A stretch of 64,000 nucleotides of DNA from Chitinibacter sp. GC72. Its GTDB lineage: Bacteria; Pseudomonadota; Gammaproteobacteria; Burkholderiales; Chitinibacteraceae. The stretch covers positions 62,001 to 126,000 of the forward strand of contig NZ_VIRW01000009.1 in NCBI RefSeq assembly GCF_009760905.1, in the 5' to 3' direction. A model generated the notes under the pieces. It was not told the origin of the DNA and did not search any database. It was given only the letters and a program-made list of their open reading frames with translations. Of this stretch, positions 16,757 through 24,853 are shown piece after piece (the first letter of the stretch is position 1; the number at the start of each line of letters is the position of its first letter). The position numbers and the translations under genes are program-made.

Positions 16757-17323
16757 TTAGAAAAACTCAATACCGTCGTCCAGCTCGCTCGATTCAAGCA
16801 GCCTCACATTGCCAGCCAGCTCGATCGCTTCGTTGATCGCAACGCCGCGCAAAATGGCATCAAACAGGATTTTTTCCTGCTCCATGGTGTATTGCGAACG
16901 GATTCTTTCCTGCAGTTTTAACCACTCGGCGGGTACAAACATCGCCTGACGATCGGAGACCAGTCCCGCTAGCGCGCTCAATGTGCCGCAGACATGCTCC
17001 AGCCGCTGCGAAAGCCGGTCATAAAACTGGAATGCAACTACCGATTTGATATTCTGCTCGCTAATTTGCGTGACGCGCTCTTCCAGATTTAATTCGTCGG
17101 GCAATTGATGGACAAATTCAAGCAAATCACTTTTCAAAGCGTGAATTTGTTCGGAAGTTGTGGAGAACGAAGTCGCCAGCTGATTGAGCGAGCTGCTGCT
17201 GTCCTCCATCGCGTGGCGAATTTGGGCAACCACAATCCCCAGCATCAGTATGGTCTCTTGCACCTGACTCCAGCTTAGATCTGGATTTTGTGCGGCAGAG
17301 CCGCCTTTGGGTATCTCAACCAT
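16757..17323 (-). CDS. Helical protein with CheZ-like DxxxQ motif
   Basis: Cytoplasmic, almost all-helical protein of 188 residues with no clear named family. Two features recall the chemotaxis phosphatase CheZ. Asp102 and Gln106 in FQFYDRLSQRLEHV reproduce the DxxxQ catalytic spacing of E. coli CheZ (Asp143/Gln147 in FQDLTGQ). The C-terminal tail, DDGIEFF, is acidic and ends in aromatic residues, like the CheY-binding tail of CheZ (DDLLASLGF). A heptad-rich helical stretch at about 20-75 could form the hairpin dimer. No chemotaxis genes adjoin, and length and other residues differ, so a role as a response-regulator phosphatase is a hypothesis. Confidence 0.55.
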   Translation of the reverse strand: MVEIPKGGSAAQNPDLSWSQVQETILMLGIVVAQIRHAMEDSSSSLNQLATSFSTTSEQIHALKSDLLEFVHQLPDELNLEERVTQISEQNIKSVVAFQFYDRLSQRLEHVCGTLSALAGLVSDRQAMFVPAEWLKLQERIRSQYTMEQEKILFDAILRGVAINEAIELAGNVRLLESSELDDGIEFF

Positions 17324-17340
17324 GATGTCGGCCTTGTTAA

Positions 17341-17364
17341 ATAACGCTGCAATACAAGCGTTAT
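17341..17364 (-). terminator. Weak terminator after the phosphopantetheinyl transferase
   Basis: Perfect 8-bp stem ATAACGCT/AGCGTTAT with an 8-base loop, followed on the minus strand by TTAACAAGG; the T tract is poor. Confidence 0.45.
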
Positions 17365-17394
17365 AGAAGCCATCCGGTGAGCTTGCTAAACAGA

Positions 17395-18072
17395 TCAGCC
17401 CGCCTGCGCCACAATCTGTAACTGCAGCCGAGCAAAATCATGCGACACATCCCAGCTCTGGACGGTGTCGCTGGCCACAGCGCACAAGGCCTGCCCTGGC
17501 AAATGCCAGATGGCCAAGTGCCAGCATTCCGGATCTGTGCTGAATAATTGCCAGCCCCCCTCATCGGGCAACAGCTCAAAACGGCTCAAACCGCCGACCA
17601 AACCAGTTCCCAGCGCTTTTAGCAGGGCCTCTTTGGCCACCCACATATGATAAAAGAGACTCAGCTGCGCCTCGCCAGCCCTCGCGTGCAGCGCGGCACA
17701 TTCACGAGCGGAAAAATATTGCCCGGCAATCGCCAGCACATTGCGTCTGGGCTGGATGGATTCAATATCCAGCCCCACCCGCCCTTCCCCCAAGACCACG
17801 CCAGCCCACGAGGCTGTATGTGACCATGACAATCCATCGGGTGCAGGCCAATTCACGGCCTGCGGGCGGCCACTGGCTTGCGTCTGCAGTGCAGGTTCGA
17901 GACCTTGCCCCTCAAGCAGACTGATTGCCAGATGCCGCGCAGCGCAAAATTGCCTTTGTCGTGCCGGATGGCTGATTCTGACCAGTCGCTCTTGCTGCGC
18001 CTGATCCAGCCAGTGAGCCACCGGGGGAATCTCGCTCGCTTCAGCCAGCGACATCAAAGCCAATTGCGCCAT
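17395..18072 (-). CDS. 4'-phosphopantetheinyl transferase, Sfp type
   Basis: Transfers 4'-phosphopantetheine from CoA to carrier-protein serines. From ATG 18072 (GAAAGGAAAACC ribosome site) it has 225 residues, the size of Sfp/EntD-type enzymes. Signature motifs: VGLDIE at 99-104 (Mg-binding Asp and Glu) and WVAKEALLKALG at 144-155 (the WxxKEAxxK motif). An in-frame upstream start would read through the erpA terminator and is rejected. No polyketide or peptide synthetase adjoins; it may serve fatty-acid ACP or a distant pathway. Confidence 0.93.
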   Translation of the reverse strand: MAQLALMSLAEASEIPPVAHWLDQAQQERLVRISHPARQRQFCAARHLAISLLEGQGLEPALQTQASGRPQAVNWPAPDGLSWSHTASWAGVVLGEGRVGLDIESIQPRRNVLAIAGQYFSARECAALHARAGEAQLSLFYHMWVAKEALLKALGTGLVGGLSRFELLPDEGGWQLFSTDPECWHLAIWHLPGQALCAVASDTVQSWDVSHDFARLQLQIVAQAG

Positions 18073-18090
18073 GGTTTTCCTTTCTGCATA

Positions 18091-18117
18091 AAAAAAGCGA
18101 CCAGTACGGTCGCTTTT
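18091..18117 (-). terminator. Terminator of the erpA transcript
   Basis: 10-bp stem AAAAGCGACC/GGTCGCTTTT (18093-18102 and 18108-18117) with a 5-base loop, followed on the minus strand by a run of Ts. It lies 24 bases after the erpA stop and just ahead of the phosphopantetheinyl transferase ribosome site. Confidence 0.88.
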
Positions 18118-18141
18118 GACTATCGGCAAGCTTGCTCTGGT

Positions 18142-18492
18142 TTATACCGAGAACGACGATCCGCAACCGCAAGTTGATTGTGCGTTCGGGTTTTTGATGG
18201 TGAACTGAGAGCCTTCCAGGCTTTCCACATAATCAATTTCCGCGCCAACGAGGTATTGGTAGCTCATCGGGTCAACCAGGAGGGTGACGCCGTTTTTGCT
18301 GATTGGCGTGTCGTCTTCGTTAACGATTTCGTCAAAGGTAAAGCCATACTGGAAGCCTGAACAGCCACCGCCCGTTACAAACACGCGCAGTTTCAGATCT
18401 GGGTTGCCTTCCTCGGCGATCAGCTCGCTCACCTTCGCAGCAGCGTTATCGGTGAAAACAAACGGTAGGGGCATGTCGGTTTCGGTGGTCAT
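18142..18492 (-). CDS. erpA: Iron-sulfur cluster insertion protein ErpA
   Basis: A-type carrier that delivers Fe-S clusters to apo-enzymes. From ATG 18492 (GGAG site) it has 116 residues. The three cluster cysteines are Cys44 in [11 protein letters not shown] and Cys108/Cys110 in CGCGSSF, the spacing of E. coli ErpA (42, 106, 108). The longer frame starting at 18561 adds a hydrophobic stretch not found in the family. It is the last gene of the argC-bactofilin-erpA block, far from the isc cluster at 61-64 kb. Confidence 0.97.
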   Translation of the reverse strand: MTTETDMPLPFVFTDNAAAKVSELIAEEGNPDLKLRVFVTGGGCSGFQYGFTFDEIVNEDDTPISKNGVTLLVDPMSYQYLVGAEIDYVESLEGSQFTIKNPNAQSTCGCGSSFSV

Positions 18493-18588
18493 TACAGCTC
18501 CGAAGAAATAATAGTTGACTAAAACACTATGGATTATCCGCTCGAACACGAGCAAGGTCAATCTGCAGCCTGCACCGCAGAGACAAAT

Positions 18589-19002
18589 TTACGCTTTTTT
18601 CGGCTCGGTGCGCGGCACGTCGGCAGGCGATACTTCTTCGCGCTTGCCATTGTGTACATGGACCAGATGCCCTTCAATCACCGCGCCCGGGTGCATTTCC
18701 AGAGTCTTGTACGCCAGATCGCCCACAATGCGCGATTTGGCCTGCAGCTCGACATAATGACTGACTTCAATCGGGCCGCGGATTTCGCCATTCAGAATCA
18801 GGTGGCTGCACTGCACCTTGCCTTCGATTCGTGCTTTTTCACTGATCACCAGCGTGCCATTTTTTTCGTCAGCCATGCTGACATTGCCAACAATAATGCC
18901 ATCAACGCGCAAACCACCGGCAAACTGTACATCACCAGTCAAAGTGGTACCGTGGCCGATCAGGCTATCAATTTTGGTGCTGCCTTTTTTCTTGCTAAAC
19001 AT
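18589..19002 (-). CDS. Bactofilin
   Basis: Polymer-forming cytoskeletal protein (bactofilin, DUF583) of 137 residues. The central beta-helix (about 15-115) shows repeats with a regular hydrophobic-glycine rhythm: LIGHGTTLTGDVQFAGGLRVDGIIVGN-type coils, then ARIEGKVQCSHLILNGEIRG. Charged, flexible ends flank the core (MFSKKKG and VPRTEPKKA), as usual. The gene follows the membrane coiled-coil gene after 9 bases. Bactofilins help to place cell-wall or polar machinery; the partner here is unknown. Confidence 0.94.
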   Translation of the reverse strand: MFSKKKGSTKIDSLIGHGTTLTGDVQFAGGLRVDGIIVGNVSMADEKNGTLVISEKARIEGKVQCSHLILNGEIRGPIEVSHYVELQAKSRIVGDLAYKTLEMHPGAVIEGHLVHVHNGKREEVSPADVPRTEPKKA

Positions 19003-19011
19003 ACTGTCTCC

Positions 19012-19731
19012 TTAGATTTTTTTCTGGCAACTGGCCTGAACCTGATTCCCTTCTTCGCCAAAAAACTGTACGTCCATCAGCAAATTACTCGCGCCAGCGG
19101 GCGGAGCCAGCTCGCCTTCCAGCTTGGCGTAGTGCTTGGCTTTCACCGGAATCAGCGGATCAAGCCCCTGACTGATCCGGCCTTTCTTGCCCGCATCCAG
19201 ATATTGCAAATTAACCTGCAGGCGGCCAAGTAGTTCGTCAGTACGGTTCGTCCCCTGCACCAACAGCAAGCGGTAGCGGTATTTCCCCGGCTCGATGGCT
19301 TGCAAATCGCAGGCCACAAAATTGGCGATGCGCGAGCGATCATTGCTTTGCAGCAGCGATTCAAAAAACGAGACCGTTTCACGCATAGCGGACAGGTCCT
19401 GCTGCGCCTGATTTTGCTGGCGCACCAAGGCATCGCGTTCGGAGCTTAGAATGGTCACTTGCTGCGCAAGCAAAGCCGACTGCGCCGCCAAGGAAGCAAT
19501 CTGCGCCTGCGTTTTTTGCGTCGAGGATTGATGCTCGGATTGCACCTGCGCTTGCAGGGTGAGCAACTGACGTTGCCCCAGCCAGTATCCGGCTGCAAGC
19601 ATTGCCAGCATTAGGCTAGCGAGCAATACCCACCGAAGCAATATGCGCCGCCAGCTGTCTTGCGGCCGCAGAGCCAGCGGCGCGGCGGTAAGCCGCGCCC
19701 GGTGAGCCCGATATAAACGCTTGATCGGCAT
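19012..19731 (-). CDS. Membrane-anchored coiled-coil protein (DUF6776-like)
   Basis: Unassigned protein of 239 residues: basic cytoplasmic N-terminus (1-30), one membrane helix (33-52, WVLLASLMLAMLAAGYWLG), coiled coil (about 55-120) and a beta-rich domain (130-238) containing YRYRLLLVQGTNRTDELLGRLQ. Proteins of this layout sit between argC and a bactofilin in many Betaproteobacteria, suggesting it is a membrane partner of the bactofilin (inference). It ends 9 bases before the bactofilin start and begins 6 bases after argC. Confidence 0.85.
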   Translation of the reverse strand: MPIKRLYRAHRARLTAAPLALRPQDSWRRILLRWVLLASLMLAMLAAGYWLGQRQLLTLQAQVQSEHQSSTQKTQAQIASLAAQSALLAQQVTILSSERDALVRQQNQAQQDLSAMRETVSFFESLLQSNDRSRIANFVACDLQAIEPGKYRYRLLLVQGTNRTDELLGRLQVNLQYLDAGKKGRISQGLDPLIPVKAKHYAKLEGELAPPAGASNLLMDVQFFGEEGNQVQASCQKKI

Positions 19732-19737
19732 GCCCGA

Positions 19738-20781
19738 TTATGGCAACAAAGGGACAACGTCCAGACCGTGCTGCTCTGGCAAACCAAACATCAGGTTCAT
19801 CACCTGCACCGACTGACCGGAGGCGCCTTTAACCAGATTATCTTCCACCACCAGAATCACCAGCAAATCACCGTTACCTGGGCGATGCACCGCGATCCGT
19901 GCCGTGTTGCTGCCGCGCACTGAACGCGTTTCCGGGCATGAGCCAGCAGGCATCACATCGACAAATGGCTCGCCTGCAAAGCGCTCTTCAAACAGTTTTT
20001 GAATATCAGCCGCTTTGCCAGCTTCGGTTAAACGCGCATAAATCGTCGAGTGAATACCGCGAATCATTGGCGTGAGGTGCGGCACAAAAGTCAGCTCAAC
20101 CGGTGCGCCGTGAATTGCCGACAAGCCTTGCATGATTTCGGGTGAGTGGCGATGACCTTTGACGCCATAGGCTTTGAAATTGTCAGCGCTTTCAGCAAAC
20201 AGCGTACCCACTTCGGCTTTGCGACCCGCACCAGAAACGCCGGATTTGCAATCGGCGATAATCCCGCTCGTTTCAATGAGTTTTGCACCATTTTCGATCA
20301 GCGGCAGCAGGCCAAGCTGGACTGAAGTCGGATAGCAGCCAGCCATGCCAATCAAACGGGCCGATTTAATGGCGTCACGGTTCACTTCCGGCAAGCCATA
20401 CACCGCCTCAGCCAGCAGATCGGTGCAGCTATGCTCCATTGCGTACCACTTAGCGAATTCTGCCGGGTCTTTCAGACGGAAATCTGCGGCCAGATCAATC
20501 ACTTTAACGCCCGCTTCAAGCAATTCGCGCGCTTGTGCCATCGCAACGCCATGCGGCGTGGCAAAGAACACGACATCACACTCAGTCAGCTGAGCTTCTT
20601 CAGGGTTAGAAAAGGCAATCTCAACACGGCCGCGCAAGCTAGGGAACATCTCGGCTACTTTCATGCCGGCTTCTTTGCGCGAAGTAACAGCACGCAGCTC
20701 TACATCAGGGTGACGCGACAAGAGTCGCAATAATTCAACACCGGTGTATCCCGTACCGCCAACAATCCCTACTTTGATCAT
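19738..20781 (-). CDS. argC: N-acetyl-gamma-glutamyl-phosphate reductase
   Basis: Third enzyme of arginine synthesis: NADPH reduction of N-acetylglutamyl phosphate. From ATG 20781 (GAGGATAAAGGC ribosome site) it has 347 residues. NADP-binding [17 protein letters not shown] lies at 5-21, the catalytic Cys149 in GMAGCYPTS, and the conserved KGHRHSPE motif near 208-215. A frame extension to 20814 is possible but adds no family sequence. The gene is downstream of rpsI but separated from it by a terminator. Confidence 0.97.
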   Translation of the reverse strand: MIKVGIVGGTGYTGVELLRLLSRHPDVELRAVTSRKEAGMKVAEMFPSLRGRVEIAFSNPEEAQLTECDVVFFATPHGVAMAQARELLEAGVKVIDLAADFRLKDPAEFAKWYAMEHSCTDLLAEAVYGLPEVNRDAIKSARLIGMAGCYPTSVQLGLLPLIENGAKLIETSGIIADCKSGVSGAGRKAEVGTLFAESADNFKAYGVKGHRHSPEIMQGLSAIHGAPVELTFVPHLTPMIRGIHSTIYARLTEAGKAADIQKLFEERFAGEPFVDVMPAGSCPETRSVRGSNTARIAVHRPGNGDLLVILVVEDNLVKGASGQSVQVMNLMFGLPEQHGLDVVPLLP

Positions 20782-20894
20782 GCCTTTATCCTCAGTAAAT
20801 ATCAGCACGATCATAAAACAAAAAAGGGGTCAGGTGTTAGGTGTGAGACGCAAAACCGGGGCGTAAAGGAGAAAGAATTGCAAAAACGGCGAGT

Positions 20895-20925
20895 AATAAA
20901 AAAGCCACCCCGAAGGATGGCTTTT
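20895..20925 (-). terminator. Terminator of rplM-rpsI
   Basis: 11-bp stem (20900-20910 with 20915-20925, one wobble) closed on the minus strand by a TTCG tetraloop and followed by TTTTTTATT. It is 22 bases after the rpsI stop. Confidence 0.92.
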
Positions 20926-20946
20926 CTGCAGAACCCGAAAAACGAA

Positions 20947-21339
20947 TTAACGTTTTGAGAACTGTTTGCGACGACGCGCGCCACGCAGACCGACTTTCTT
21001 ACGCTCAACTTCACGAGCGTCACGAGTAACCAGACCTGCTGATTTCAATGCTGGCTTCAGAGCTGCATCGAATTCGATCAAAGCACGAGTAATACCGTGA
21101 CGAACCGCACCAGCTTGGCCAGATTCGCCGCCGCCGACTACGTTTACCATGATATCGAAAGCTTCGAGGTTGCTAGTGATTTCCAGTGGCTGACGAACGA
21201 TCATGCGGCCAGTTTCGCGAGCGAAGTACTGATCCAGATCTTTACCGTTTACCACGATATTGCCAGTACCTTTGGTGATGAACACACGAGCAACTGAGCT
21301 CTTGCGACGACCGGTACCGTAGTTGTATTTACCTACCAT
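20947..21339 (-). CDS. rpsI: 30S ribosomal protein S9
   Basis: Small-subunit protein S9/uS9 of 130 residues, with the [15 protein letters not shown] start and the basic C-terminus ending in [17 protein letters not shown], whose tail contacts P-site tRNA. It begins 22 bases after rplM, the universal L13-S9 operon. Confidence 0.99.
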   Translation of the reverse strand: MVGKYNYGTGRRKSSVARVFITKGTGNIVVNGKDLDQYFARETGRMIVRQPLEITSNLEAFDIMVNVVGGGESGQAGAVRHGITRALIEFDAALKPALKSAGLVTRDAREVERKKVGLRGARRRKQFSKR

Positions 21340-21361
21340 GATGCAATTCCTTTAGTTCTGC

Positions 21362-21790
21362 TTAGATAGCAAGAGATTTAGGTTCTTGCGCGGCGTGCGG
21401 ATGTTCGCTGCCTGCGTAAACTTTCATCTTCTTGATCATTGCGTAGCCCAATGGACCTTTTGGAAGCATGCCTTTAACAGCAAACTCCAAAGCACGGCCA
21501 GGGAATTTGTTTTGCATTTCAGTGAAGGTACGCTCGTAGATACCACCTGGGTGACCCGTGTGACGGTAGTATTTTTTCGATGTAGCTTTATCGCCAGTAA
21601 CGCGGAGCTTGTCTGCGTTTACCACAACGATGTAGTCGCCAGTATCGACGTGCGGGGTGTATTCAGCTTTATGTTTGCCACGCAGGCGTTTGGCGATCTC
21701 GGCAGCGAGACGGCCCAGCACTAAGTCTGTGGCGTCCACAACGAACCACTCGCGCTTCACCTCGTGCGGCTTGGCAGAAAAGGTTTTCAT
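21362..21790 (-). CDS. rplM: 50S ribosomal protein L13
   Basis: Large-subunit protein L13/uL13 of 142 residues, an early assembly protein. Landmarks: [17 protein letters not shown] near the start, [28 protein letters not shown] and the MLPKGPLG motif. A strong predicted promoter (TTGACA/TAGAAT) lies about 40 bases upstream. Confidence 0.99.
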   Translation of the reverse strand: MKTFSAKPHEVKREWFVVDATDLVLGRLAAEIAKRLRGKHKAEYTPHVDTGDYIVVVNADKLRVTGDKATSKKYYRHTGHPGGIYERTFTEMQNKFPGRALEFAVKGMLPKGPLGYAMIKKMKVYAGSEHPHAAQEPKSLAI

Positions 21791-21829
21791 GACTGCTAGT
21801 CCACGTTTTTGATTTTGAGAAAGTCGAGA

Positions 21830-21859
21830 ATTCTAACGAAGAAGTGAGCACCCTGTCAA
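21830..21859 (-). promoter_or_regulatory. rplM-rpsI promoter
   Basis: On the minus strand TTGACA (21854-21859), an 18-bp spacer and TAGAAT (21830-21835): a perfect -35 and a 5/6 -10. It starts downstream of the small-RNA terminator, so the ribosomal operon has its own promoter. Confidence 0.85.
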
Positions 21860-21898
21860 AGAGTTTATTCAATCGGTGTGCAGATACGGGACGGGGGC

Positions 21899-21987
21899 AA
21901 AAAAAACGCAATCCAGTTTGACCCAGATTGCGCGAAATCCACCAAAAATGGAGGATGGAGGAGACGACACCAAGCAGGCCTGATGTC
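21899..21987 (-). ncRNA. Predicted small RNA with a CU-rich anti-Shine-Dalgarno region
   Basis: No reading frame fits this stretch, but it carries a complete RNA transcription unit on the minus strand. There is a promoter (TTGCCT, 17 bp, GATAAT) and, about 89 bases on, a terminator (7-bp stem CGCAATC/GATTGCG followed by eight Ts). The predicted RNA starts with a hairpin (GACATC pairing with GGTGTC around a 10-base loop), continues into a CU-rich stretch TCTCCTCCATCCTCC able to pair with ribosome-binding sites, then a small TCCA/TGGA hairpin and the terminator. This recalls by architecture the neisserial sibling sRNAs, which use a CUCC motif to block translation. Targets and expression are unknown; homology is not shown. 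Confidence 0.6.
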
Positions 21988-21994
21988 ACCGCCG

Positions 21995-22023
21995 ATTATC
22001 TATGACATATCCACGTAAGGCAA
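21995..22023 (-). promoter_or_regulatory. Promoter of the predicted small RNA
   Basis: TTGCCT (22018-22023) and GATAAT (21995-22000) with a 17-bp spacer on the minus strand; the -10 matches the consensus at 5 of 6 bases. It points away from osmC and ends in a terminator before rplM. Confidence 0.65.
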
Positions 22024-22157
22024 GCGGATTTGGTGCAACGCGATAAACGGGCGCACCAAAAAGAGTCGGCACAGATCTACAGGCATCGGAACTGATTTAC
22101 CGTTAAAATATGAAAACCACCGATCAAACCGCCGCGTAAGGCCAAAAGGAGAAACAC

Positions 22158-22577
22158 GTGAAAGTTCGTGTCAAATGGGTAGAGGAAGTAAGTTTTCTGG
22201 CGACATCGGAATCGGGTCACGCCGTACTGATGGATGGCCCGCCAAGCGGCGGTGGCCGTAATCTGGGGCCGCGCCCAATGGAAATGCTGCTGATGGGCAT
22301 GACCGGCTGCTCGACTTACGATGTGATCCACATCCTGAAAAAAGGCCGTGCCGACGTGCGTGACTGCGTGGTTGAAGTTGACGCAGAGCGCGCAGAGACC
22401 GACCCCAAGGTATTTACCAAGATCCATCTGCACTTTATCGTAACGGGCAAAGCGCTCAAGCCTGAAGTGGTTGAGCGGGCCATCAAGCTCTCGGCTGAGA
22501 AATATTGTTCGGCGTCGATCATGCTGGGTCAAGTCGTACCGATTACGCATGATTTTGAAGTCCGCGAAGCCAACTAA
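22158..22577 (+). CDS. OsmC/Ohr family protein (YhfA-like)
   Basis: OsmC-family protein of 139 residues starting at GTG after an AAAAGGAG ribosome site. The family's two redox cysteines are visible in GMTGCSTYDV and SAEKYCSASIM, together with NLGPRPMEMLLMG. The sequence resembles the YhfA branch (reported pleiotropic and lipid-related effects) more than the peroxidases Ohr or OsmC, but peroxide reduction remains possible. It is transcribed alone, divergent from the predicted sRNA. Confidence 0.9.
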   Translation: MKVRVKWVEEVSFLATSESGHAVLMDGPPSGGGRNLGPRPMEMLLMGMTGCSTYDVIHILKKGRADVRDCVVEVDAERAETDPKVFTKIHLHFIVTGKALKPEVVERAIKLSAEKYCSASIMLGQVVPITHDFEVREAN

Positions 22578-22600
22578 GTCTTTCTCGACTGATCGTCCGA

Positions 22601-23260
22601 TCAGTGCGGCTGGGCTGTGGCGGCCAGACTCTTGCGAAAGAAATACGCCGCCACCAGCACGCCTGCCACCCCCAGTAGCGTTAGCAAGATAATCATCCAG
22701 GTCTGGCGACGCCCTGACTGCATCGAGCGCTGTACCGCCTGCTCGACAAATTGCTCTTTGAAGTGGGCATGCTGCGCCAGCGCCGTGGTCAGACTCTCGC
22801 CAGCAGGCTTCCACTCGCTTTCGACCACCACGACTGCAGCTTCCCGCTGATTGGCATTGGAATGGTGCAGCACTTTTTCCAGCGCCGCCAGGTATACCTT
22901 GAAGAGCCGGATATCCTGCTCGATCAGCTCTTTGTCACGCTGATTAACCACCAGAGTGCGCTGATACTCATCGAGCAAGCTCTGGGTTTCGGTGATATTG
23001 CGCCGGATGGTGGCCTCATGTGGCGCTTTTTTTGCCGTCTCGGCGTACGAGAGATGATACAAAGCGTTCACGCGAATCAGCAGAAAATCACGCTCGATCC
23101 CGGAAAGAATGGCCAGACTGCGGATAATGCTTTCGTCGGTAAACTCCAGATCGTCGGCCATGCGTTGCGTGCTGAGCACACCAATCAGCCCGATCAGGAT
23201 CAGCGCTGAAATCGCGCCAAATACAATGGCCAGAAAACGCTGATTGACCGTTTTAGCCAT
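22601..23260 (-). CDS. Orphan four-helix-bundle sensor domain, membrane-anchored
   Basis: Protein of 219 residues with a membrane helix at 10-28, a periplasmic helical domain (about 30-185) and a second helix at about 189-207, ending 12 residues later. The periplasmic part resembles the 4HB_MCP ligand-binding module of chemoreceptors. HAMP, methyl-accepting and kinase domains are all absent, so it cannot signal in the usual way. It follows the cytochrome b561 gene by 8 bases and closes the FNT-b561 operon. It may be a decayed receptor or an accessory subunit of the channel/cytochrome pair. Confidence 0.8.
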   Translation of the reverse strand: MAKTVNQRFLAIVFGAISALILIGLIGVLSTQRMADDLEFTDESIIRSLAILSGIERDFLLIRVNALYHLSYAETAKKAPHEATIRRNITETQSLLDEYQRTLVVNQRDKELIEQDIRLFKVYLAALEKVLHHSNANQREAAVVVVESEWKPAGESLTTALAQHAHFKEQFVEQAVQRSMQSGRRQTWMIILLTLLGVAGVLVAAYFFRKSLAATAQPH

Positions 23261-23268
23261 AACGCCGA

Positions 23269-23883
23269 CTAGGCCCGCTCCTGCTCTAACTGAATATAGT
23301 GCGCATCAATCTGCGGCGCAGTAATTGCATCCACTACGGTTAAATCACGCACAGCAAGGCGCCGCAAAGCCACGCGCCCGGCAAAATAATGCATGACGCA
23401 GGCATAAAGGCCATGCGCCAGGGCAATAAACACAAAGCCCATCGCCACCAGCACATGCAGTTGGCGCACAAAGCCCATGGCTTGCGGGTTGAGCGTCATC
23501 GGTACGGTCATGCCCAGCACACTTTGCCCGGCCAGATAGGCCACACTCAGCAACACGCCGCTGCAGGCCAGAAAGCCGATCAGGCCATACAGCAAGGCAT
23601 GCATCACTTTGGCCACCAGCACCTGCGCTTCATCCTCGCCACACGGCGCGGGCGCACCATAGTGGCTTAGCACCAGCAAACGCAGCAGGCTCACGCCGAA
23701 GCTCATTTGCCCCAGCACCGAATGCGCCTGCAACCAGAACGCATGGGCGCTACTGCCACGGCCAAACCATTGCGCCAGCCCCAGCGCCAGCACGATTCCC
23801 AGCACCAGCAGCACCGTCAGCCAGTGCATCAGAACCGAGAACGGATGATACTGCTCTGCCTCTGGTTGAATATTCGGGGTCAT
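23269..23883 (-). CDS. Cytochrome b561 family protein
   Basis: Di-haem membrane cytochrome of 204 residues with four helices (about 17-40, 50-70, 90-112, 145-167). Candidate haem ligands are His20 (LMHWLTV), the His in QAHSVLGQ, the His in KVMHALLYG and those in RQLHVLVAM and LAHGLYA. The N-terminal HPFSVLMHW pattern is typical of bacterial b561/YceI-type partners. It overlaps the FNT gene by four bases (ATGA), so electron transfer at the membrane is likely coupled in expression to small-anion transport; the redox partner is unknown. Confidence 0.88.
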   Translation of the reverse strand: MTPNIQPEAEQYHPFSVLMHWLTVLLVLGIVLALGLAQWFGRGSSAHAFWLQAHSVLGQMSFGVSLLRLLVLSHYGAPAPCGEDEAQVLVAKVMHALLYGLIGFLACSGVLLSVAYLAGQSVLGMTVPMTLNPQAMGFVRQLHVLVAMGFVFIALAHGLYACVMHYFAGRVALRRLAVRDLTVVDAITAPQIDAHYIQLEQERA

Positions 23884-24713
23884 GGCAAGTCGATATCCGT
23901 CGGGTTGTTAATTTTGCCATCAGTTTCGGAATACAGCCATGCGTAGGGCAAGCCGATCAGCAAAGCGCCGCCCACAATATTGCCCAGCGTGGCCGGAATC
24001 AGATTCAGCGTCACAAAATCGGTCACCGCCAGATCGGCTCCGGCCAGAATCGCCGCCGGAATAAAGAACAGATTGGCAATACTGTGCTCCATCCCCAGCG
24101 CGACAAAAGTCATTACCGGTGCCCAGATCCCCACCATGCGCCCCAGCGTATCCTTGGCCGAATAACCCTGCCAAGCCGCCACACAGACCAGCATATTGGC
24201 CAGCACGCCTTTCATAAAGACCACCTGAAACGGCTGGTGAACCTTGTGTTCGGCCAGATTGATAATGTAAGCCGTCCAGGGCTGATGGGCGCTGAGCAGG
24301 CCGGTCATATAGGCAAATGCCCAGGCAGCAAACAGCGCGCCACACAGATTGCCCAGATAAGATACACCCCACACCCGCACCACTTCCTGCAGGCGCACCT
24401 TACGGCGATACCAGGGCACCATTTGCGTTGCACAATTGGAGGTAAAGAGATCCGCCCCGGTGAGCACAACCGCAATAAAGCCAATCGGAAAGACGGCGCC
24501 AAACAGCAATTTATCCAGCCCGGGGTTTTCAGCCAGCAGTTTGGTTGCGCCCCCCGCCACCACTACGGCCAGCAAAGCGCCCAGCGAAATAAAAATGCCG
24601 CCCAGAAAGGCCATCACCAGCAAGCGTGGAGGCCGCAGCGCGGCTTTGCTGAGCGCAGCGTCGTCGATGTAATTGACCAGATGGTCGGGGCTTAAAATAT
24701 TGGAAGCAGCCAT
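23880..24713 (-). CDS. Formate/nitrite transporter family channel (FocA/NirC-like)
   Basis: Pentameric aquaporin-like anion channel of the FNT family (277 residues, six membrane helices). Signatures: LGGIFISLGALLAV near 38-51, TGADLFTSNC near 86-95, GVLANMLVCVAAW, the GMEHSIANLFF loop carrying the pore histidine, and the C-terminal NIVGGALLIG. A GGTAAGAA site lies before ATG 24713. The substrate (formate, nitrite or another small anion) cannot be read directly; the OFA-type MFS gene upstream supports formate. Confidence 0.94.
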   Translation of the reverse strand: MAASNILSPDHLVNYIDDAALSKAALRPPRLLVMAFLGGIFISLGALLAVVVAGGATKLLAENPGLDKLLFGAVFPIGFIAVVLTGADLFTSNCATQMVPWYRRKVRLQEVVRVWGVSYLGNLCGALFAAWAFAYMTGLLSAHQPWTAYIINLAEHKVHQPFQVVFMKGVLANMLVCVAAWQGYSAKDTLGRMVGIWAPVMTFVALGMEHSIANLFFIPAAILAGADLAVTDFVTLNLIPATLGNIVGGALLIGLPYAWLYSETDGKINNPTDIDLP

Positions 24714-24797
24714 TTATTCTTACCAGCAAGACATGCAGAGATCATATTCTAGGCGCTTAGCCAGCGCAAAAGATCACCACAATTACCTAAAACCAGC

Positions 24798-24825
24798 AAA
24801 AAGAGCCGAACAATCGGCTCTTTTT
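24798..24825. terminator. Bidirectional terminator between the MFS and FNT genes
   Basis: 12-bp perfect stem AAAAAGAGCCGA/TCGGCTCTTTTT with loop ACAA. T-runs follow on both strands; its main use is to end the MFS transcript, 29 bases after its stop. Confidence 0.9.
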
Positions 24826-24853
24826 GCGGCAAATCAAACTTCTGCGCCCTGTA

